Positions 1 to 8,173 are shown, counted from the stretch's first letter. The stretch: 25,675 bases of DNA from Chloroflexota bacterium (GCA_021777365.1 JAJYDP010000001.1:1-25675); one strand, 5' to 3'. Notes: generated by a model from the letters alone, not told the origin. Program-made: numbers and translations.

Positions 1-1663
1 GGGCGTCCTGGCTGCCACCGACTTCCTGCGCCGGATCAAGCTCGGCGAGACCGTCGACCTCGCGGGCAAGCGCGTCGTGGTGGTCGGCGGCGGCAACGTG
101 GCCATGGATGCATCGCGCGTGGCCCGTCGCATGGGCGCCGCATCGGTGACGGTTGCGTACCGCCGCAGCCGCGCCGAGATGCCGGCGCACCACGTCGAGG
201 CGGACGACGCCGAGAAGGAAGGCGTGCAGTTCGCGTTCCAGGTGGCCCCGGTCGAGGTGACCGGCGACGCCGCCGGCGCGGTGAACGGCCTCCGCTGCGT
301 GCGGATGGCGCTCGGCGAGCCGGACGCCTCCGGGCGCCGGAGCCCGACGCCGATCAGCGGCAGCGAGCACGTCATCGGGTGCGACGTGATCATCGCCGCC
401 ATCGGCATGACGCCCGACACGGCAGCCTTCGCGAGCCAGATCGGCGTCGAGCGCAGGGGCACGCTTCGGGCCGACCCGAAGACGCTCCAGACGGACGTCC
501 CCTACGTCTTCGCGGCCGGCGACGTCGTGAACGGCGCCACCGACATCACCCGGGCCGTCGGCGAGGGCCGGCGGGCGGCGCACATGATCGACCGCTGGCT
601 GACCGGCGGGATCCTCGACGGCTTCGACCTGCGACTGCCGGTGGTGGACAAGCAGCAGGTCCTGGCCCGCCAGAAGGTCTACACGCTGCGACCGGCGACG
701 CCGGAGGCGGTGACGCTCGAGGCGGCACCCCGCGACTTCCGCGAGGTCGAGGCACCGCTCTCCGAGACGGAGGCGCGGGCGGCGGCCGGCCGCTGCATGG
801 ACTGCGCGGTCTGCTCGGGCTGCCACGAGTGCGTCAGCGCCTGCCCGGTCGACGGGTGCATCGACCTGCAGGCCCGCGACACGGAGCTCGATGTGGAGGT
901 CGGGGCCGTGGTGGTCTCGACGGGCTACAAGCTCTTCGCGGCCGACCTCAAGCCCCAGTACGGCTTCGGCCAGTACCGCAACGTGATCACCGGCATGCAG
1001 ATGGACCGCCTGCTGGCCCCGACGCGGCCCTTCAACACGATCCTGCGACCCAGCGACGGCAAGGTGCCGGAGCGGATCGCCTACATCCTCTGCACCGGCT
1101 CGCGTGACGAGACCGTCAACAACCCGCTCTGCTCCAAGTTCTGCTGCATGTACTCCATCAAGCAGAACCAGCTGATCATGGGGGCCCTGCCGCTCGCCGA
1201 GGTCACCGTCCATTACATGGACATCCGGGCCGCCGGCAAGCGCTACGACGAGTTCTACGAGCAGTCGAAGTCGATGGGGGCCACCTACGTCAAGGGCCGG
1301 GTCGCCAAGATCACCGAGAAGGAGAACGGCGACCTGATCCTCCGCTACGAGGACATCGAGAACGGCGGCCAGCTGGTGGACGCCGAGTACGACCTGGTGG
1401 TGCTGGCCGTGGGGGTCCAGCCGAACCGCGACGCGGCCATGCTCTTCCCCGAGGAGCAGCTGGCCGAGGACAAGTACTTCTACGTGGCCGAACCGGACGA
1501 GGACCTGAACCCCGGCGTGACGAGCATCCCGGGAGTCTTCGTGGCCGGGACGGCGGCGGGGGCGAAGGACATCGTGGACTCGATCCTGCACGCCGGCGCG
1601 GCCGCGGCGCAGGTGGCGGCCCACCTCGAACGCACCCAGGCCAACGTGAAGGTGCCGGCATGA
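1..1663 (+). CDS. GltD-HdrA-like fusion flavoprotein, 5' end outside window
   Basis: The reading frame is open from position 2 (553 visible residues), so the N-terminus lies upstream and the GTG at 77 is not a real start. The first ~240 residues match the second half of GltD-type NAD(P)H flavoproteins: a Rossmann motif VVVVGGGNVAMDA at visible residues 25-37, a YRR dinucleotide-binding signature, and a GD-containing FAD segment (YVFAAGDVVNG). A cysteine-rich stretch follows (C265, C268, C271, C274, C277, C281, then CP), enough for one or two Fe-S clusters. The last ~270 residues resemble the HdrA/QmoA second FAD half, with ILCTGSR, a CSKFCCM cysteine group and a terminal FAD motif GVFVAGTAAGAKDI. 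I infer that it joins NAD(P)H to an Hdr-type electron network. The stop overlaps the next ATG by four bases (ATGA at 1660), indicating translational coupling. Annotation as glutamate synthase small subunit would be misleading, since no GltB is seen and the HdrA half is clear. Confidence 0.85.
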   Translation, partial: GVLAATDFLRRIKLGETVDLAGKRVVVVGGGNVAMDASRVARRMGAASVTVAYRRSRAEMPAHHVEADDAEKEGVQFAFQVAPVEVTGDAAGAVNGLRCVRMALGEPDASGRRSPTPISGSEHVIGCDVIIAAIGMTPDTAAFASQIGVERRGTLRADPKTLQTDVPYVFAAGDVVNGATDITRAVGEGRRAAHMIDRWLTGGILDGFDLRLPVVDKQQVLARQKVYTLRPATPEAVTLEAAPRDFREVEAPLSETEARAAAGRCMDCAVCSGCHECVSACPVDGCIDLQARDTELDVEVGAVVVSTGYKLFAADLKPQYGFGQYRNVITGMQMDRLLAPTRPFNTILRPSDGKVPERIAYILCTGSRDETVNNPLCSKFCCMYSIKQNQLIMGALPLAEVTVHYMDIRAAGKRYDEFYEQSKSMGATYVKGRVAKITEKENGDLILRYEDIENGGQLVDAEYDLVVLAVGVQPNRDAAMLFPEEQLAEDKYFYVAEPDEDLNPGVTSIPGVFVAGTAAGAKDIVDSILHAGAAAAQVAAHLERTQANVKVPA

Positions 1664-3423
1664 ACAGCGAGGAGACCACCGTGGCCGGCCAGCTCTCGCC
1701 AGAGCAGCGGCGGATCGGCGTCTACGTCTGCCACTGCGGCGGCAACATCTCCGACTACGTCGACGTGCAGCGCGTCGTCGACGCGATCAAGGATGAGCCC
1801 GGCGTGATCGTGGCGCGGGACACCATCTTCGCCTGCGCGGACGCGACCCAGGAGAACATGGAGGAGGACATCCACCAGTACGGCCTGGACGGGCTCGTGG
1901 TGGCGTCCTGCTCCCCGAAGCTCCACACCGTCACGTTCCGCGGCGTCGCGAAGCGCGCCGGCATCAACCCGTACCAGTACACGCAGGTCAACATCCGCGA
2001 GCAGGACTCGTGGACGCACGGCGACAACCCCGAGGGTGCCACCCACAAGGCGATCAGCCTGGTGAAGGCGGGCATCGCGCGGACCCGCCTGACCACGCCG
2101 CTGGAGCCCCTGGTGGTGGAGACCACCCAGAAGGCGCTGGTGGTCGGCGGCGGGATCACCGGGCTGCGGGCCGCCATCGGGCTCGCCGACGTGGGGCTCG
2201 AGGTCTTCCTCGTCGAGAAGGAGCAGGAGCTCGGCGGGTGGGTCGGCCGGTTCGGCACGATGTACCCGCACGACCGCAGGGGAAGCGAGCTGATCGCCGG
2301 CCTCGTCGGCGAGGCGCGGAAGCGCTCCAGCATCACCGTCTTCACCAACGCCGAGCTGATGGCCAAGTCCGGCAGCTTCGGCAACTACGTCGCTGCGATC
2401 CGGGTGAACTCGGACCTGCCCGAGCTCATCCACGTCGAGGTCGGCTCGATCGTGGTGGCCACCGGCTTCGACACCTACCAGCCGGAGGTCGGCGAGTACG
2501 GCTACGGCATCGACGGCGTGGTGACGCTGCCCGAGTTCAAGGCGCTGATCGACGCATCGTCGGGCCCGCTCGTCCACCACGGGCGGCCGGTGAAGACCAT
2601 CGCCTACATCTATTGCGTGGGCAGCCGCCAGCCGGGCGCCAACGAGTACTGCTCGCGCTACTGCTGCGCGGCCACGGCCCATGCCGCCCTCCAGGTGTCG
2701 GGGCTGGACCGCGGGGTGCACCAGTACCACCTCTACCGCGACATCCGCACGTACGGCAAGTACGAGCTGATGTACACGGACTCCCGCAAGAACGGTTCCG
2801 TGTACATGAAGTTCCCCGAGGACACCCCTCCTTCGGTGGCGCGGACGGACGGCGGCCAGCTGACCGTCACCACGCACGACACGCTCACCGGCGGCGAGGA
2901 GCTGACGATCCCGGCCGACCTGGTGGTCCTGGTCACCGGGATGGTCCCCCGGAAGAACGAGGAGCTGATGGGGCTCCTGAAGCTGCCGGTGGGGACCGAC
3001 GGGTTCTTCAACGAGATCCACCCGAAGCTCCGGCCGGTCGAGACGGTCGTGGACGGCGTGCTGATCGCGGGCGCGTGCCAGGGCCCCAAGAACTCCACCG
3101 AGAGCGTGGCAGCGGGACTTGCGGCCGTCACCCAGAGCGCGGCGATCCTGAAGAAGGGCTTCGCCGAGCTCGACCCACAGGTGGCCGAGGTCAACGCCGC
3201 GGCATGCACCTGGTGCGAGAAGTGCATCGACGCCTGCCCCTACTCGGCGATCGAGAAGGCCGAGGTCGCCGGACGCACGGTCGCGGCGATCAGCCCCAGC
3301 ACGTGCAAGGGCTGCGGCGGGTGCGTGCCCGTCTGCCCGGAGGACGCGATCGACCTCCGGGGCTACACCGACGCCCAGATCCGGGCCGTGATCGACACCA
3401 TGCTGGAGGAGCCGGTCGCATGA
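1660..3423 (+). CDS. HdrA/QmoB-like FAD iron-sulfur protein
   Basis: 587 residues with HdrA architecture. An N-terminal Fe-S domain carries the CHCGGNI motif (C24, C26) plus later cysteines in IFACADAT and VASCSPK. The FAD Rossmann motif VVGGGITGL sits near residues 161-169 and is followed by a second glycine-rich part (EKEQELGGWVGR). A YCVGSR...YCSRYCCA cysteine group follows, and then two classical 4Fe-4S sites at the C-terminus (CTWCEKCIDACP from residue 516 and CKGCGGCVPVCP from residue 549). In known Hdr and Qmo complexes this subunit is the electron hub. It lies between the GltD-HdrA fusion and the QmoC-like membrane subunit, joined by ATGA overlaps on both sides. A GAAGGTG ribosome site lies 5 bases before the ATG. 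No MvhD domain is present, unlike typical QmoB, and no HdrB gene is in view. The HdrA-family call is firm; the QmoB-like role is inferred from context. Confidence 0.88.
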   Translation: MNSEETTVAGQLSPEQRRIGVYVCHCGGNISDYVDVQRVVDAIKDEPGVIVARDTIFACADATQENMEEDIHQYGLDGLVVASCSPKLHTVTFRGVAKRAGINPYQYTQVNIREQDSWTHGDNPEGATHKAISLVKAGIARTRLTTPLEPLVVETTQKALVVGGGITGLRAAIGLADVGLEVFLVEKEQELGGWVGRFGTMYPHDRRGSELIAGLVGEARKRSSITVFTNAELMAKSGSFGNYVAAIRVNSDLPELIHVEVGSIVVATGFDTYQPEVGEYGYGIDGVVTLPEFKALIDASSGPLVHHGRPVKTIAYIYCVGSRQPGANEYCSRYCCAATAHAALQVSGLDRGVHQYHLYRDIRTYGKYELMYTDSRKNGSVYMKFPEDTPPSVARTDGGQLTVTTHDTLTGGEELTIPADLVVLVTGMVPRKNEELMGLLKLPVGTDGFFNEIHPKLRPVETVVDGVLIAGACQGPKNSTESVAAGLAAVTQSAAILKKGFAELDPQVAEVNAAACTWCEKCIDACPYSAIEKAEVAGRTVAAISPSTCKGCGGCVPVCPEDAIDLRGYTDAQIRAVIDTMLEEPVA

Positions 3424-3674
3424 GCACGACCACGATCCGGGAGATCCGGGAGATCATCCGCGAGGAACCAGTCATGCATCCGCGAATCCTCGAGGCGCTC
3501 CGCTCGGGGCCGCTCACCGTGCCCGAGATCGCCGAGGCGATCGGGAGCCCCACCGACGAGGTGCTCTTCTGGGTGATGGGCATGCGGCGGTACGGGAAGA
3601 TCCGGGAGGTCAAGGACCCCACCGACGACGGCTACTTCCGGTACGAGGCGACGAACTGGGCGGTGCCGGCATGA
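3420..3674 (+). CDS. Small winged-helix-like protein inside the Hdr/Qmo operon
   Basis: 84 residues, easily missed because a longer shadow frame covers it. The ATG overlaps the hdrA-like stop (ATGA at 3420) and its own stop overlaps the next ATG (ATGA at 3671). GGAGGA lies 9 bases before the start. The middle (HPRILEALRSGPLTVPEIAEAIG) reads like the first helices of a winged helix-turn-helix, and MRRYGKIREVKDPTDDGYFRYE looks like the recognition-helix end and beta-wing. There are no cysteines, so it is not an electron carrier. Being locked between two subunit genes suggests equal expression with the complex. It may be an operon regulator, or a small structural or assembly subunit that reuses a winged-helix fold. 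I do not recognise a named family. Confidence 0.75.
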   Translation: MSTTTIREIREIIREEPVMHPRILEALRSGPLTVPEIAEAIGSPTDEVLFWVMGMRRYGKIREVKDPTDDGYFRYEATNWAVPA

Positions 3675-4846
3675 GCGCGCTGGTGGACGCCGGCCTCCTG
3701 GCCGACGTGCAGAAGTTCGGGGCCGCCGACGTCTCGGCGTGCTACTCCTGCGGCAACTGCACCGCGATCTGCCCGCTCTCCGACAACGACGGCACCTTCC
3801 CCCGCCGGCTGATCCGCTACGCCCAGGTGGGGATGAAGGACGCGCTCCTGGGGAGCAAGGAGCTCTGGACCTGCTACCACTGCGGGGAGTGCTCCGACAC
3901 CTGCCCCACCCAGGCTGACCCGGGCGGCTTCATGGCCGCGGCGCGGCGGTACGCGATCGCGAACTACGACCGCACGCATCTCGCCCGCACCATGTACACG
4001 AGCCCGCTCGCGGGCTCCGTGATCGCCATCCTGCTGGCAGCGTTCTTCGCCCTCTTCATGTACGCCTCCCACGGCGTGCAGAGCACCACCTCGCTCAACC
4101 TCTTCGGGTTCATCCCGGAGCCGCTCATCCACAACACCGGCGTCGTCGTCATGATCCTGGTCTTCCTGGCCGGTCTCGCCGGCGTCGTCGGCATGGCCCG
4201 CGGCATCTCCAGGCGAGAAGGAATCTCGGTCCGCGACGTGGTGGGCAGCAGGGCCGCGCTGGCGAGATCGGGACGCGCGCTCTGGAGCGCGCTCGCGGTC
4301 GAGTCGCTCGGCCAGCTGCGGTTCCGAACGGACTGTGAGTCGGTGCAGGCGGAGCAGCCCTGGTATCGGCGCCGCTGGTTCATCCACGCGTCGACGATGT
4401 GGGGCTTCCTGGGCCTCCTGGCGGCCACCGTCCTCGACTACGGCCTCGCCGTGGTGGGGATCAAGGCCACCGGGACGCCCGTCCCGATCTGGTACCCCGT
4501 CCGGCTGCTGGGGACTGTGGCGGGCCTGTTCCTCCTCTACGGGACCTCGATGCTGATCCTGGACCGGCTTCGCAAGGCCAACCGCGCCGCCTCCGACTCG
4601 ACGGCGTCGGACTGGACCCTGCTCGTGCTCCTCTGGATCACCGGCCTGACCGGCTTCCTCATCGAGATCGCGCTGTACCTTCCGCAGGCCCCGGCCTGGG
4701 GCTACTGGGTCTTCCTCTTCCACGTCTCGGTGGCCATGGAGCTGGTCCTGCTGGCCCCGTTCATGAAGTTCGCCCACGCCGTCTACCGGCCCGTGGCACT
4801 CTTCTTCTACTCGCTGGCGGGAGACAAGGCCAACGCCGCCCGCTGA
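3671..4846 (+). CDS. QmoC-like HdrC/membrane cytochrome b fusion
   Basis: 391 residues. The N-terminal ~100 residues are HdrC-like with two 4Fe-4S sites, CYSCGNCTAICP (C24, C27, C30, C34) and CYHCGECSDTCP (C68, C71, C74, C78). The rest is a membrane domain with about six hydrophobic segments near residues 111-133, 154-175, 236-262, 275-298, 315-338 and 341-365. Histidines at or near helix ends (H134, H154, H239, H351, H369) are candidate haem b ligands, as in the NarI/DsrM/HdrE superfamily. This HdrC-HdrE fusion layout is that of QmoC, which passes electrons between soluble HdrA-like subunits and menaquinone. It is the last gene of the coupled cluster and is followed by a terminator-like hairpin. 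The fusion is plain from sequence; the direction of electron flow (to or from quinone) is inference. Confidence 0.87.
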   Translation: MSALVDAGLLADVQKFGAADVSACYSCGNCTAICPLSDNDGTFPRRLIRYAQVGMKDALLGSKELWTCYHCGECSDTCPTQADPGGFMAAARRYAIANYDRTHLARTMYTSPLAGSVIAILLAAFFALFMYASHGVQSTTSLNLFGFIPEPLIHNTGVVVMILVFLAGLAGVVGMARGISRREGISVRDVVGSRAALARSGRALWSALAVESLGQLRFRTDCESVQAEQPWYRRRWFIHASTMWGFLGLLAATVLDYGLAVVGIKATGTPVPIWYPVRLLGTVAGLFLLYGTSMLILDRLRKANRAASDSTASDWTLLVLLWITGLTGFLIEIALYLPQAPAWGYWVFLFHVSVAMELVLLAPFMKFAHAVYRPVALFFYSLAGDKANAAR

Positions 4847-4861
4847 CCCGGTGCCCCATCT

Positions 4862-4913
4862 GATGCGGCGCTCCACCCGGCACCCGGCCGGCGTGGGGCG
4901 TCGCATCGTTTCC
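4862..4913 (+). terminator. Hairpin terminator after the Hdr/Qmo operon
   Basis: Positions 4862-4876 pair with 4893-4907 over 15 base pairs, including two G-U wobbles, around a 16-base loop that is itself GC-rich. A GTTTCC tract follows at once. It starts 15 bases after the qmoC-like stop. The T-tract is short, so it may be a weak or Rho-assisted terminator. Its presence suggests that the oxidoreductase genes from 5057 belong to a separate transcript. Confidence 0.5.
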
Positions 4914-4938
4914 GGGCCGGTCGTTTCCGGGCCGGTCG
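4906..4938. repeat. 15-bp tandem direct repeat, 2.2 copies
   Basis: TCGTTTCCGGGCCGG occurs at 4906-4920 and again, perfectly, at 4921-4935, followed by TCG. It overlaps the right arm of the hairpin and merges into a 10-bp palindrome CGGTCGACCG (4933-4942). The rest of the 4847-5056 gap shows no clear -10 or -35 element. The repeat may be replication slippage or a paired binding site for a regulator of the next operon. Confidence 0.55.
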
Positions 4939-5043
4939 ACCGCGCTCCCGGGCCGCATGGCGTGGCCGCCCGCCATCATCCCCCCGTTCGGCCCTTGCGG
5001 TCCCCCGGAGCCGGGGAGAGGCTCGGGAGACCAGTTCCGCAAT

Positions 5044-5048
5044 GGAGG
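5044..5048 (+). promoter_or_regulatory. Ribosome binding site fixing the delta-subunit start
   Basis: GGAGG lies 8 bases before the ATG at 5057. It favours that start over the in-frame ATG at 5042, whose start codon directly abuts this motif and which has only a distant GGGAG upstream. Confidence 0.6.
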
Positions 5049-5056
5049 CGTGTTTC

Positions 5057-5341
5057 ATGACGCTCTCGTTGCCGGCGCCGTCGCGCATCGGGCTCGTGCC
5101 CGCCCCGGTCCCCTGGTCGCCGCTCGTGATCGCGAGCGACCGCTGCAAGGGCTGCGAGCTGTGCGTGGCGGCGTGCCCCAAGTCCTGCCTCGCGCTCGAT
5201 CAGGGCACCGTCAACCGGCTCGGTTACCACCCGGTGCAGCTCACCGACGCTGCGGCCTGCACCAGCTGCGCGTTCTGCGCACGGGTATGCCCGGACGCGG
5301 TCTTCACCGTGTTCGCGGCGCCGAAGGAGACCTCGCGATGA
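5057..5341 (+). CDS. 2-oxoacid:ferredoxin oxidoreductase delta subunit (ferredoxin)
   Basis: 94 residues from the preferred ATG. It holds two 4Fe-4S sites: CKGCELCVAACP (C30, C33, C36, C40) and CTSCAFCARVCP (C68, C71, C74, C78). The spacing and the LGYHPV stretch between them are typical of KorD/VorD/PorD-type subunits, which pass electrons from the thiamine-diphosphate (TPP) site to a soluble ferredoxin. It is the first gene of a delta-alpha-beta-gamma operon, and its stop overlaps the next start (ATGA at 5338). An upstream in-frame ATG at 5042 would add five residues. Confidence 0.88.
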   Translation: MTLSLPAPSRIGLVPAPVPWSPLVIASDRCKGCELCVAACPKSCLALDQGTVNRLGYHPVQLTDAAACTSCAFCARVCPDAVFTVFAAPKETSR

Positions 5342-6708
5342 CCACCGTCCCCCCGCCCGTGGAGGACCCCTCCTTCTCGTTAGCAGGGACGCGCGAGCCC
5401 CCTCGCCGCGTCCTGATGAAAGGCAACGAGGCGATCGCCGAGGCGGCGATCCAGGCCGGGTGCGACGCGTACTTCGGCTATCCCATCACCCCCCAGGCCG
5501 AGCTCCTCGAGTGGATGGCCAAGCGGATGCCCGAGGAAGGCCGCGCGTTCGTCCAGGCCGAGAGCGAGCTGGGCGCCATCAACATGGCCCTCGGCGCCGG
5601 CGCCGCCGGTGCCCGCGTCCTCGTCTCCTCGTCGGGACCGGGCGTCAGCCTCATGGCGGAGGCGATGAGCTACATGGCGGGCTCCGAGGTCCCCATGGTG
5701 CTCATCAACGTGATGCGCGGCGGGCCGGGCCTCGGCAGCATCGGCCCCTCCCAGAGTGACTACTTCCAGGCCGTGAAGGGCCACGGCCACGGCGACTACC
5801 GGGTGCCCGTCCTCGCCCCCTCGTCCCTCGGCGAGGCGATGGAGATGGTCGCCACGGCGTTCGAGCTCGCCGAGCACTACCGCACCCCCGTGATCATCCT
5901 CGCCGACGGGATCATGGGGCAGGCGATGGAGCCGGTCGAGCAGCACTACCGCACCCCGCCGCGTCAGACGGCCTCCTGGGCCCTGACCGGCGCGGACGGC
6001 CGCGAGCCGCGGGTCGTGCGCTCGCTCCATCTCGCGCCGGAGGAGCTGGAGGAGCACAACGCGCACCTCCAGGAGAAGTTCCGCGCGATCGCCGAGCACG
6101 AGGTCCGCTGGGCGGGCGAGCGGCTCGACGACGCGGATCTCGTGATCGTGGCCTACGGGACGGCGGCCCGCGTGGCACGCACCGCCATCGCGCGGGCACG
6201 TGCGGCCGGGCTGCGGGTGGGCCTCTTCCGGCCGATCTCGCTCTGGCCGTTCCCCTCGGCCGAGCTGGCCGGCGTGGCGGATCGCACGCGAGGGCTGCTG
6301 GTGGTCGAGCTCTCGGCCGGCCAGATGGTCGAGGATGTGCGCCTCGCGGTGGCGGGGAAGGTCCCGGTCGCGTTCGAGGGCCGCACGGGGGGCATGGTGC
6401 CCTCGCCGGACGAGGTGGTGGAGGCGCTCCGGGAGCTGGACGCCACGGGCTCCTCGCGGCGGGCCAGGCGCGTCCGTCGCCGGCCGCCCATCCCCGTCTC
6501 GGGCGCCGACCACATGCACCCGCACGAGCCGATGGCGGAGCCGGAGACGGGCCACGATGCCCTGAGCATCTTCGGCGACGACGCCTGGATGCCGCACTGG
6601 TACACGGTTCCGGTCCCGACCCACCCCACGCGCAACGGCCGCGGTCGGGGTCACGGGCGCAACGGGTCGGCAGAGCGGCGCCACGGCGACGAAGGAGGCA
6701 CCCGATGA
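5338..6708 (+). CDS. vorB: 2-oxoacid:ferredoxin oxidoreductase alpha subunit, VorB/KorA type
   Basis: 456 residues starting at the ATG that overlaps the delta-subunit stop, with AAGGAGA 7 bases upstream. The opening LMKGNEAIAEAAIQAGC and the GYPITPQAE motif are the hallmark of VorB/KorA alpha subunits, which bind the 2-oxoacid and the pyrimidine end of TPP. EGRAFVQAESELGAINMALG and the SSSGPGVSLMAEAMSYM stretch continue the family pattern. Residues to about 370 cover the usual length. The last ~85 residues are an extra tail rich in Arg, Pro, His and Gly (HMHPHEP, GRGRGHGRNG), not expected in this family. Substrate could be 2-oxoisovalerate, 2-oxoglutarate or pyruvate; sequence alone does not settle it, so the symbol reflects family resemblance only. 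Confidence 0.87.
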   Translation: MTTVPPPVEDPSFSLAGTREPPRRVLMKGNEAIAEAAIQAGCDAYFGYPITPQAELLEWMAKRMPEEGRAFVQAESELGAINMALGAGAAGARVLVSSSGPGVSLMAEAMSYMAGSEVPMVLINVMRGGPGLGSIGPSQSDYFQAVKGHGHGDYRVPVLAPSSLGEAMEMVATAFELAEHYRTPVIILADGIMGQAMEPVEQHYRTPPRQTASWALTGADGREPRVVRSLHLAPEELEEHNAHLQEKFRAIAEHEVRWAGERLDDADLVIVAYGTAARVARTAIARARAAGLRVGLFRPISLWPFPSAELAGVADRTRGLLVVELSAGQMVEDVRLAVAGKVPVAFEGRTGGMVPSPDEVVEALRELDATGSSRRARRVRRRPPIPVSGADHMHPHEPMAEPETGHDALSIFGDDAWMPHWYTVPVPTHPTRNGRGRGHGRNGSAERRHGDEGGTR

Positions 6709-7553
6709 CCGCGACCGTCCCCGCAGCGCCGCGGGTCATCTACCAGCGCCCGGCTCGCCTGACCGACGTCTCGACGCGGTACTGCCCCGGGTGCGGGCAC
6801 GGGATCATCCACCGTCTCGTCGCGGAGGTCCTCGAGGACCTGGGGGTGGACGGGCGCACCATCGCGGTCGCGCCCGTCGGCTGCTCGGTCTTCGCCTACG
6901 AGTACCTGGGGTACGACTGGTGCGAGGCCCCGCACGGTCGGGCGCCGGCGGTGGCGACGGGGATCCGTCGCGTCCGCCCCGATGCGTTCGTCCTCACCTA
7001 CCAGGGGGACGGCGATCTCGCGGCGATCGGCACCGGCGAGATCGTCCACGCCGCGGCGCGCGGCGAGCTGATCACCGCGATCTTCGTCAACAACGGGATC
7101 TACGGGATGACCGGCGGCCAGATGGCCCCGACCACGCTGGTCGGGCAGCGGACCACGTCCTCGCCCACCGGCCGGGACGTCCGCGCGGCGGGCTACCCCG
7201 TGCCGATGACCGAGATGCTCGCCGTGCTGCCCGGCGTGGCCTTCGCCGCACGGGGTTCGATCGCCGATCCCTCCGCGATCGGCAAGACGAAGGCCTACAT
7301 CCGCAAGGCCTGCGAGGCGCAGATCCGGGGCGAGGGGTTCGCCGTCGTCGAGGTGCTCTCCAACTGCCCCGTGGGCTGGGGCATGACCGCGCAGGAGTCG
7401 ATCCGCTACCTGCAGGACGTCGTGGTGCAGACGTACCCGCTCGGCGTCCTGGCCGATCGGAGGGCCGGCGCGCAGTCCGGCGCCGCGCGGCCTGGCACGC
7501 CGCCCGGCACGGCCCGTCACGCGGAGAACCGGCCGGCGGGGCAGGAGGCTTAG
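6705..7553 (+). CDS. 2-oxoacid:ferredoxin oxidoreductase beta subunit (TPP-binding)
   Basis: 282 residues with AAGGAGG 6 bases before the ATG, and a four-base overlap with the alpha subunit (ATGA). The cluster-binding cysteines C27 and C30 (YCPGCGHG) and C60 (PVGCSVF) are in place. The TPP/Mg motif runs from GDGD (101-104) to the NN at 129-130 followed by GIYGMTGGQMAPTT. This is the KorB/VorA catalytic subunit: it holds the TPP diphosphate and the proximal 4Fe-4S cluster, and converts the 2-oxoacid plus CoA to acyl-CoA and CO2 with reduction of ferredoxin. The last ~30 residues (from about ADRRAGAQSG) are low-complexity and Ala/Gly/Pro/Arg rich, echoing the tail of the alpha subunit. Confidence 0.9.
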   Translation: MTATVPAAPRVIYQRPARLTDVSTRYCPGCGHGIIHRLVAEVLEDLGVDGRTIAVAPVGCSVFAYEYLGYDWCEAPHGRAPAVATGIRRVRPDAFVLTYQGDGDLAAIGTGEIVHAAARGELITAIFVNNGIYGMTGGQMAPTTLVGQRTTSSPTGRDVRAAGYPVPMTEMLAVLPGVAFAARGSIADPSAIGKTKAYIRKACEAQIRGEGFAVVEVLSNCPVGWGMTAQESIRYLQDVVVQTYPLGVLADRRAGAQSGAARPGTPPGTARHAENRPAGQEA

Positions 7554-7559
7554 AAGAGC

Positions 7560-8153
7560 ATGGAACGCTCGATCGTGTTCGCCGGCTTCGGCGGCCAGGG
7601 GATCCTGTTCGCAGGGCACGTCCTCGCCGAGGCCGCCATGAACGCCGGCGCCGAGGTCATCTGGATCCCCTCGTACGGGCCCGAGATGCGCGGCGGCACT
7701 GCCTCCTGCACCGTCATCGTGGGTGACGAGCCGATCGGCTCGCCGATCGTCGATCACCCCGACGTGGCGGTGGTCTTCAACCCCCCGTCCCTCGCCAAGT
7801 TCGGTCCGATGGTGGCCCCCGGCGGCGTCCTCATCGTGAACGACTCGCTGGTGGAGGCGCCGTCGGGCCGGGACGATCTCGACGAGATCCGGGTGCGGTG
7901 CACCCCGCTCGCCCGCGAGGCCGGGGACGACCGGCTCATCAACGTGGTGGCGCTCGGCGCCCTCGTGGCCCGGACGGGGATCGTGCCCCCGGACCGGATC
8001 CGCGAGGCACTGCACGCCATCGTGGGGAAGAAACGGCCGGAGGCCCTGGTCGTGGACCTGCGCGCCTTCGACCTCGGCATGGCCGCGGTGGCGTCCGGGA
8101 CCGGGCAGCTCACGGATCGGCCGGCCGTCGAGGAGTCCGCCACGCCCGTCTGA
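7560..8153 (+). CDS. 2-oxoacid:ferredoxin oxidoreductase gamma subunit
   Basis: 197 residues. FAGFGGQGILFAGHVLAEAA is the signature of KorC/VorC/PorC gamma subunits, followed by IPSYGPEMRGGTASCTVIV and PDVAVVFNPPSLAKF, all normal for the family at its normal length. The subunit binds CoA and packs against alpha and beta. AGGAGG lies 11 bases before the ATG, and the gap to the beta-subunit stop is only 6 bases, so it is the last gene of the same transcript. Two strong hairpins follow. Confidence 0.9.
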   Translation: MERSIVFAGFGGQGILFAGHVLAEAAMNAGAEVIWIPSYGPEMRGGTASCTVIVGDEPIGSPIVDHPDVAVVFNPPSLAKFGPMVAPGGVLIVNDSLVEAPSGRDDLDEIRVRCTPLAREAGDDRLINVVALGALVARTGIVPPDRIREALHAIVGKKRPEALVVDLRAFDLGMAAVASGTGQLTDRPAVEESATPV

Positions 8154-8173
8154 GCCCGCCATCGCGCAGAGCA

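Noticed and set aside
1..780. Glutamate synthase small subunit
   Set aside because: The GltD-like half is real, but the same chain continues into an HdrA-like half and the neighbours are Hdr/Qmo genes, so nitrogen assimilation is unlikely.
2010..3419. Extended frame upstream of the winged-helix gene
   Set aside because: This part is a shadow inside the hdrA-like gene; only the last 84 codons, from ATG 3420, behave as a gene.
4957..5337. Upstream extension of the VorB-like frame
   Set aside because: It overlaps the delta ferredoxin gene in another frame; ATG 5338 has a good ribosome site and an ATGA overlap.
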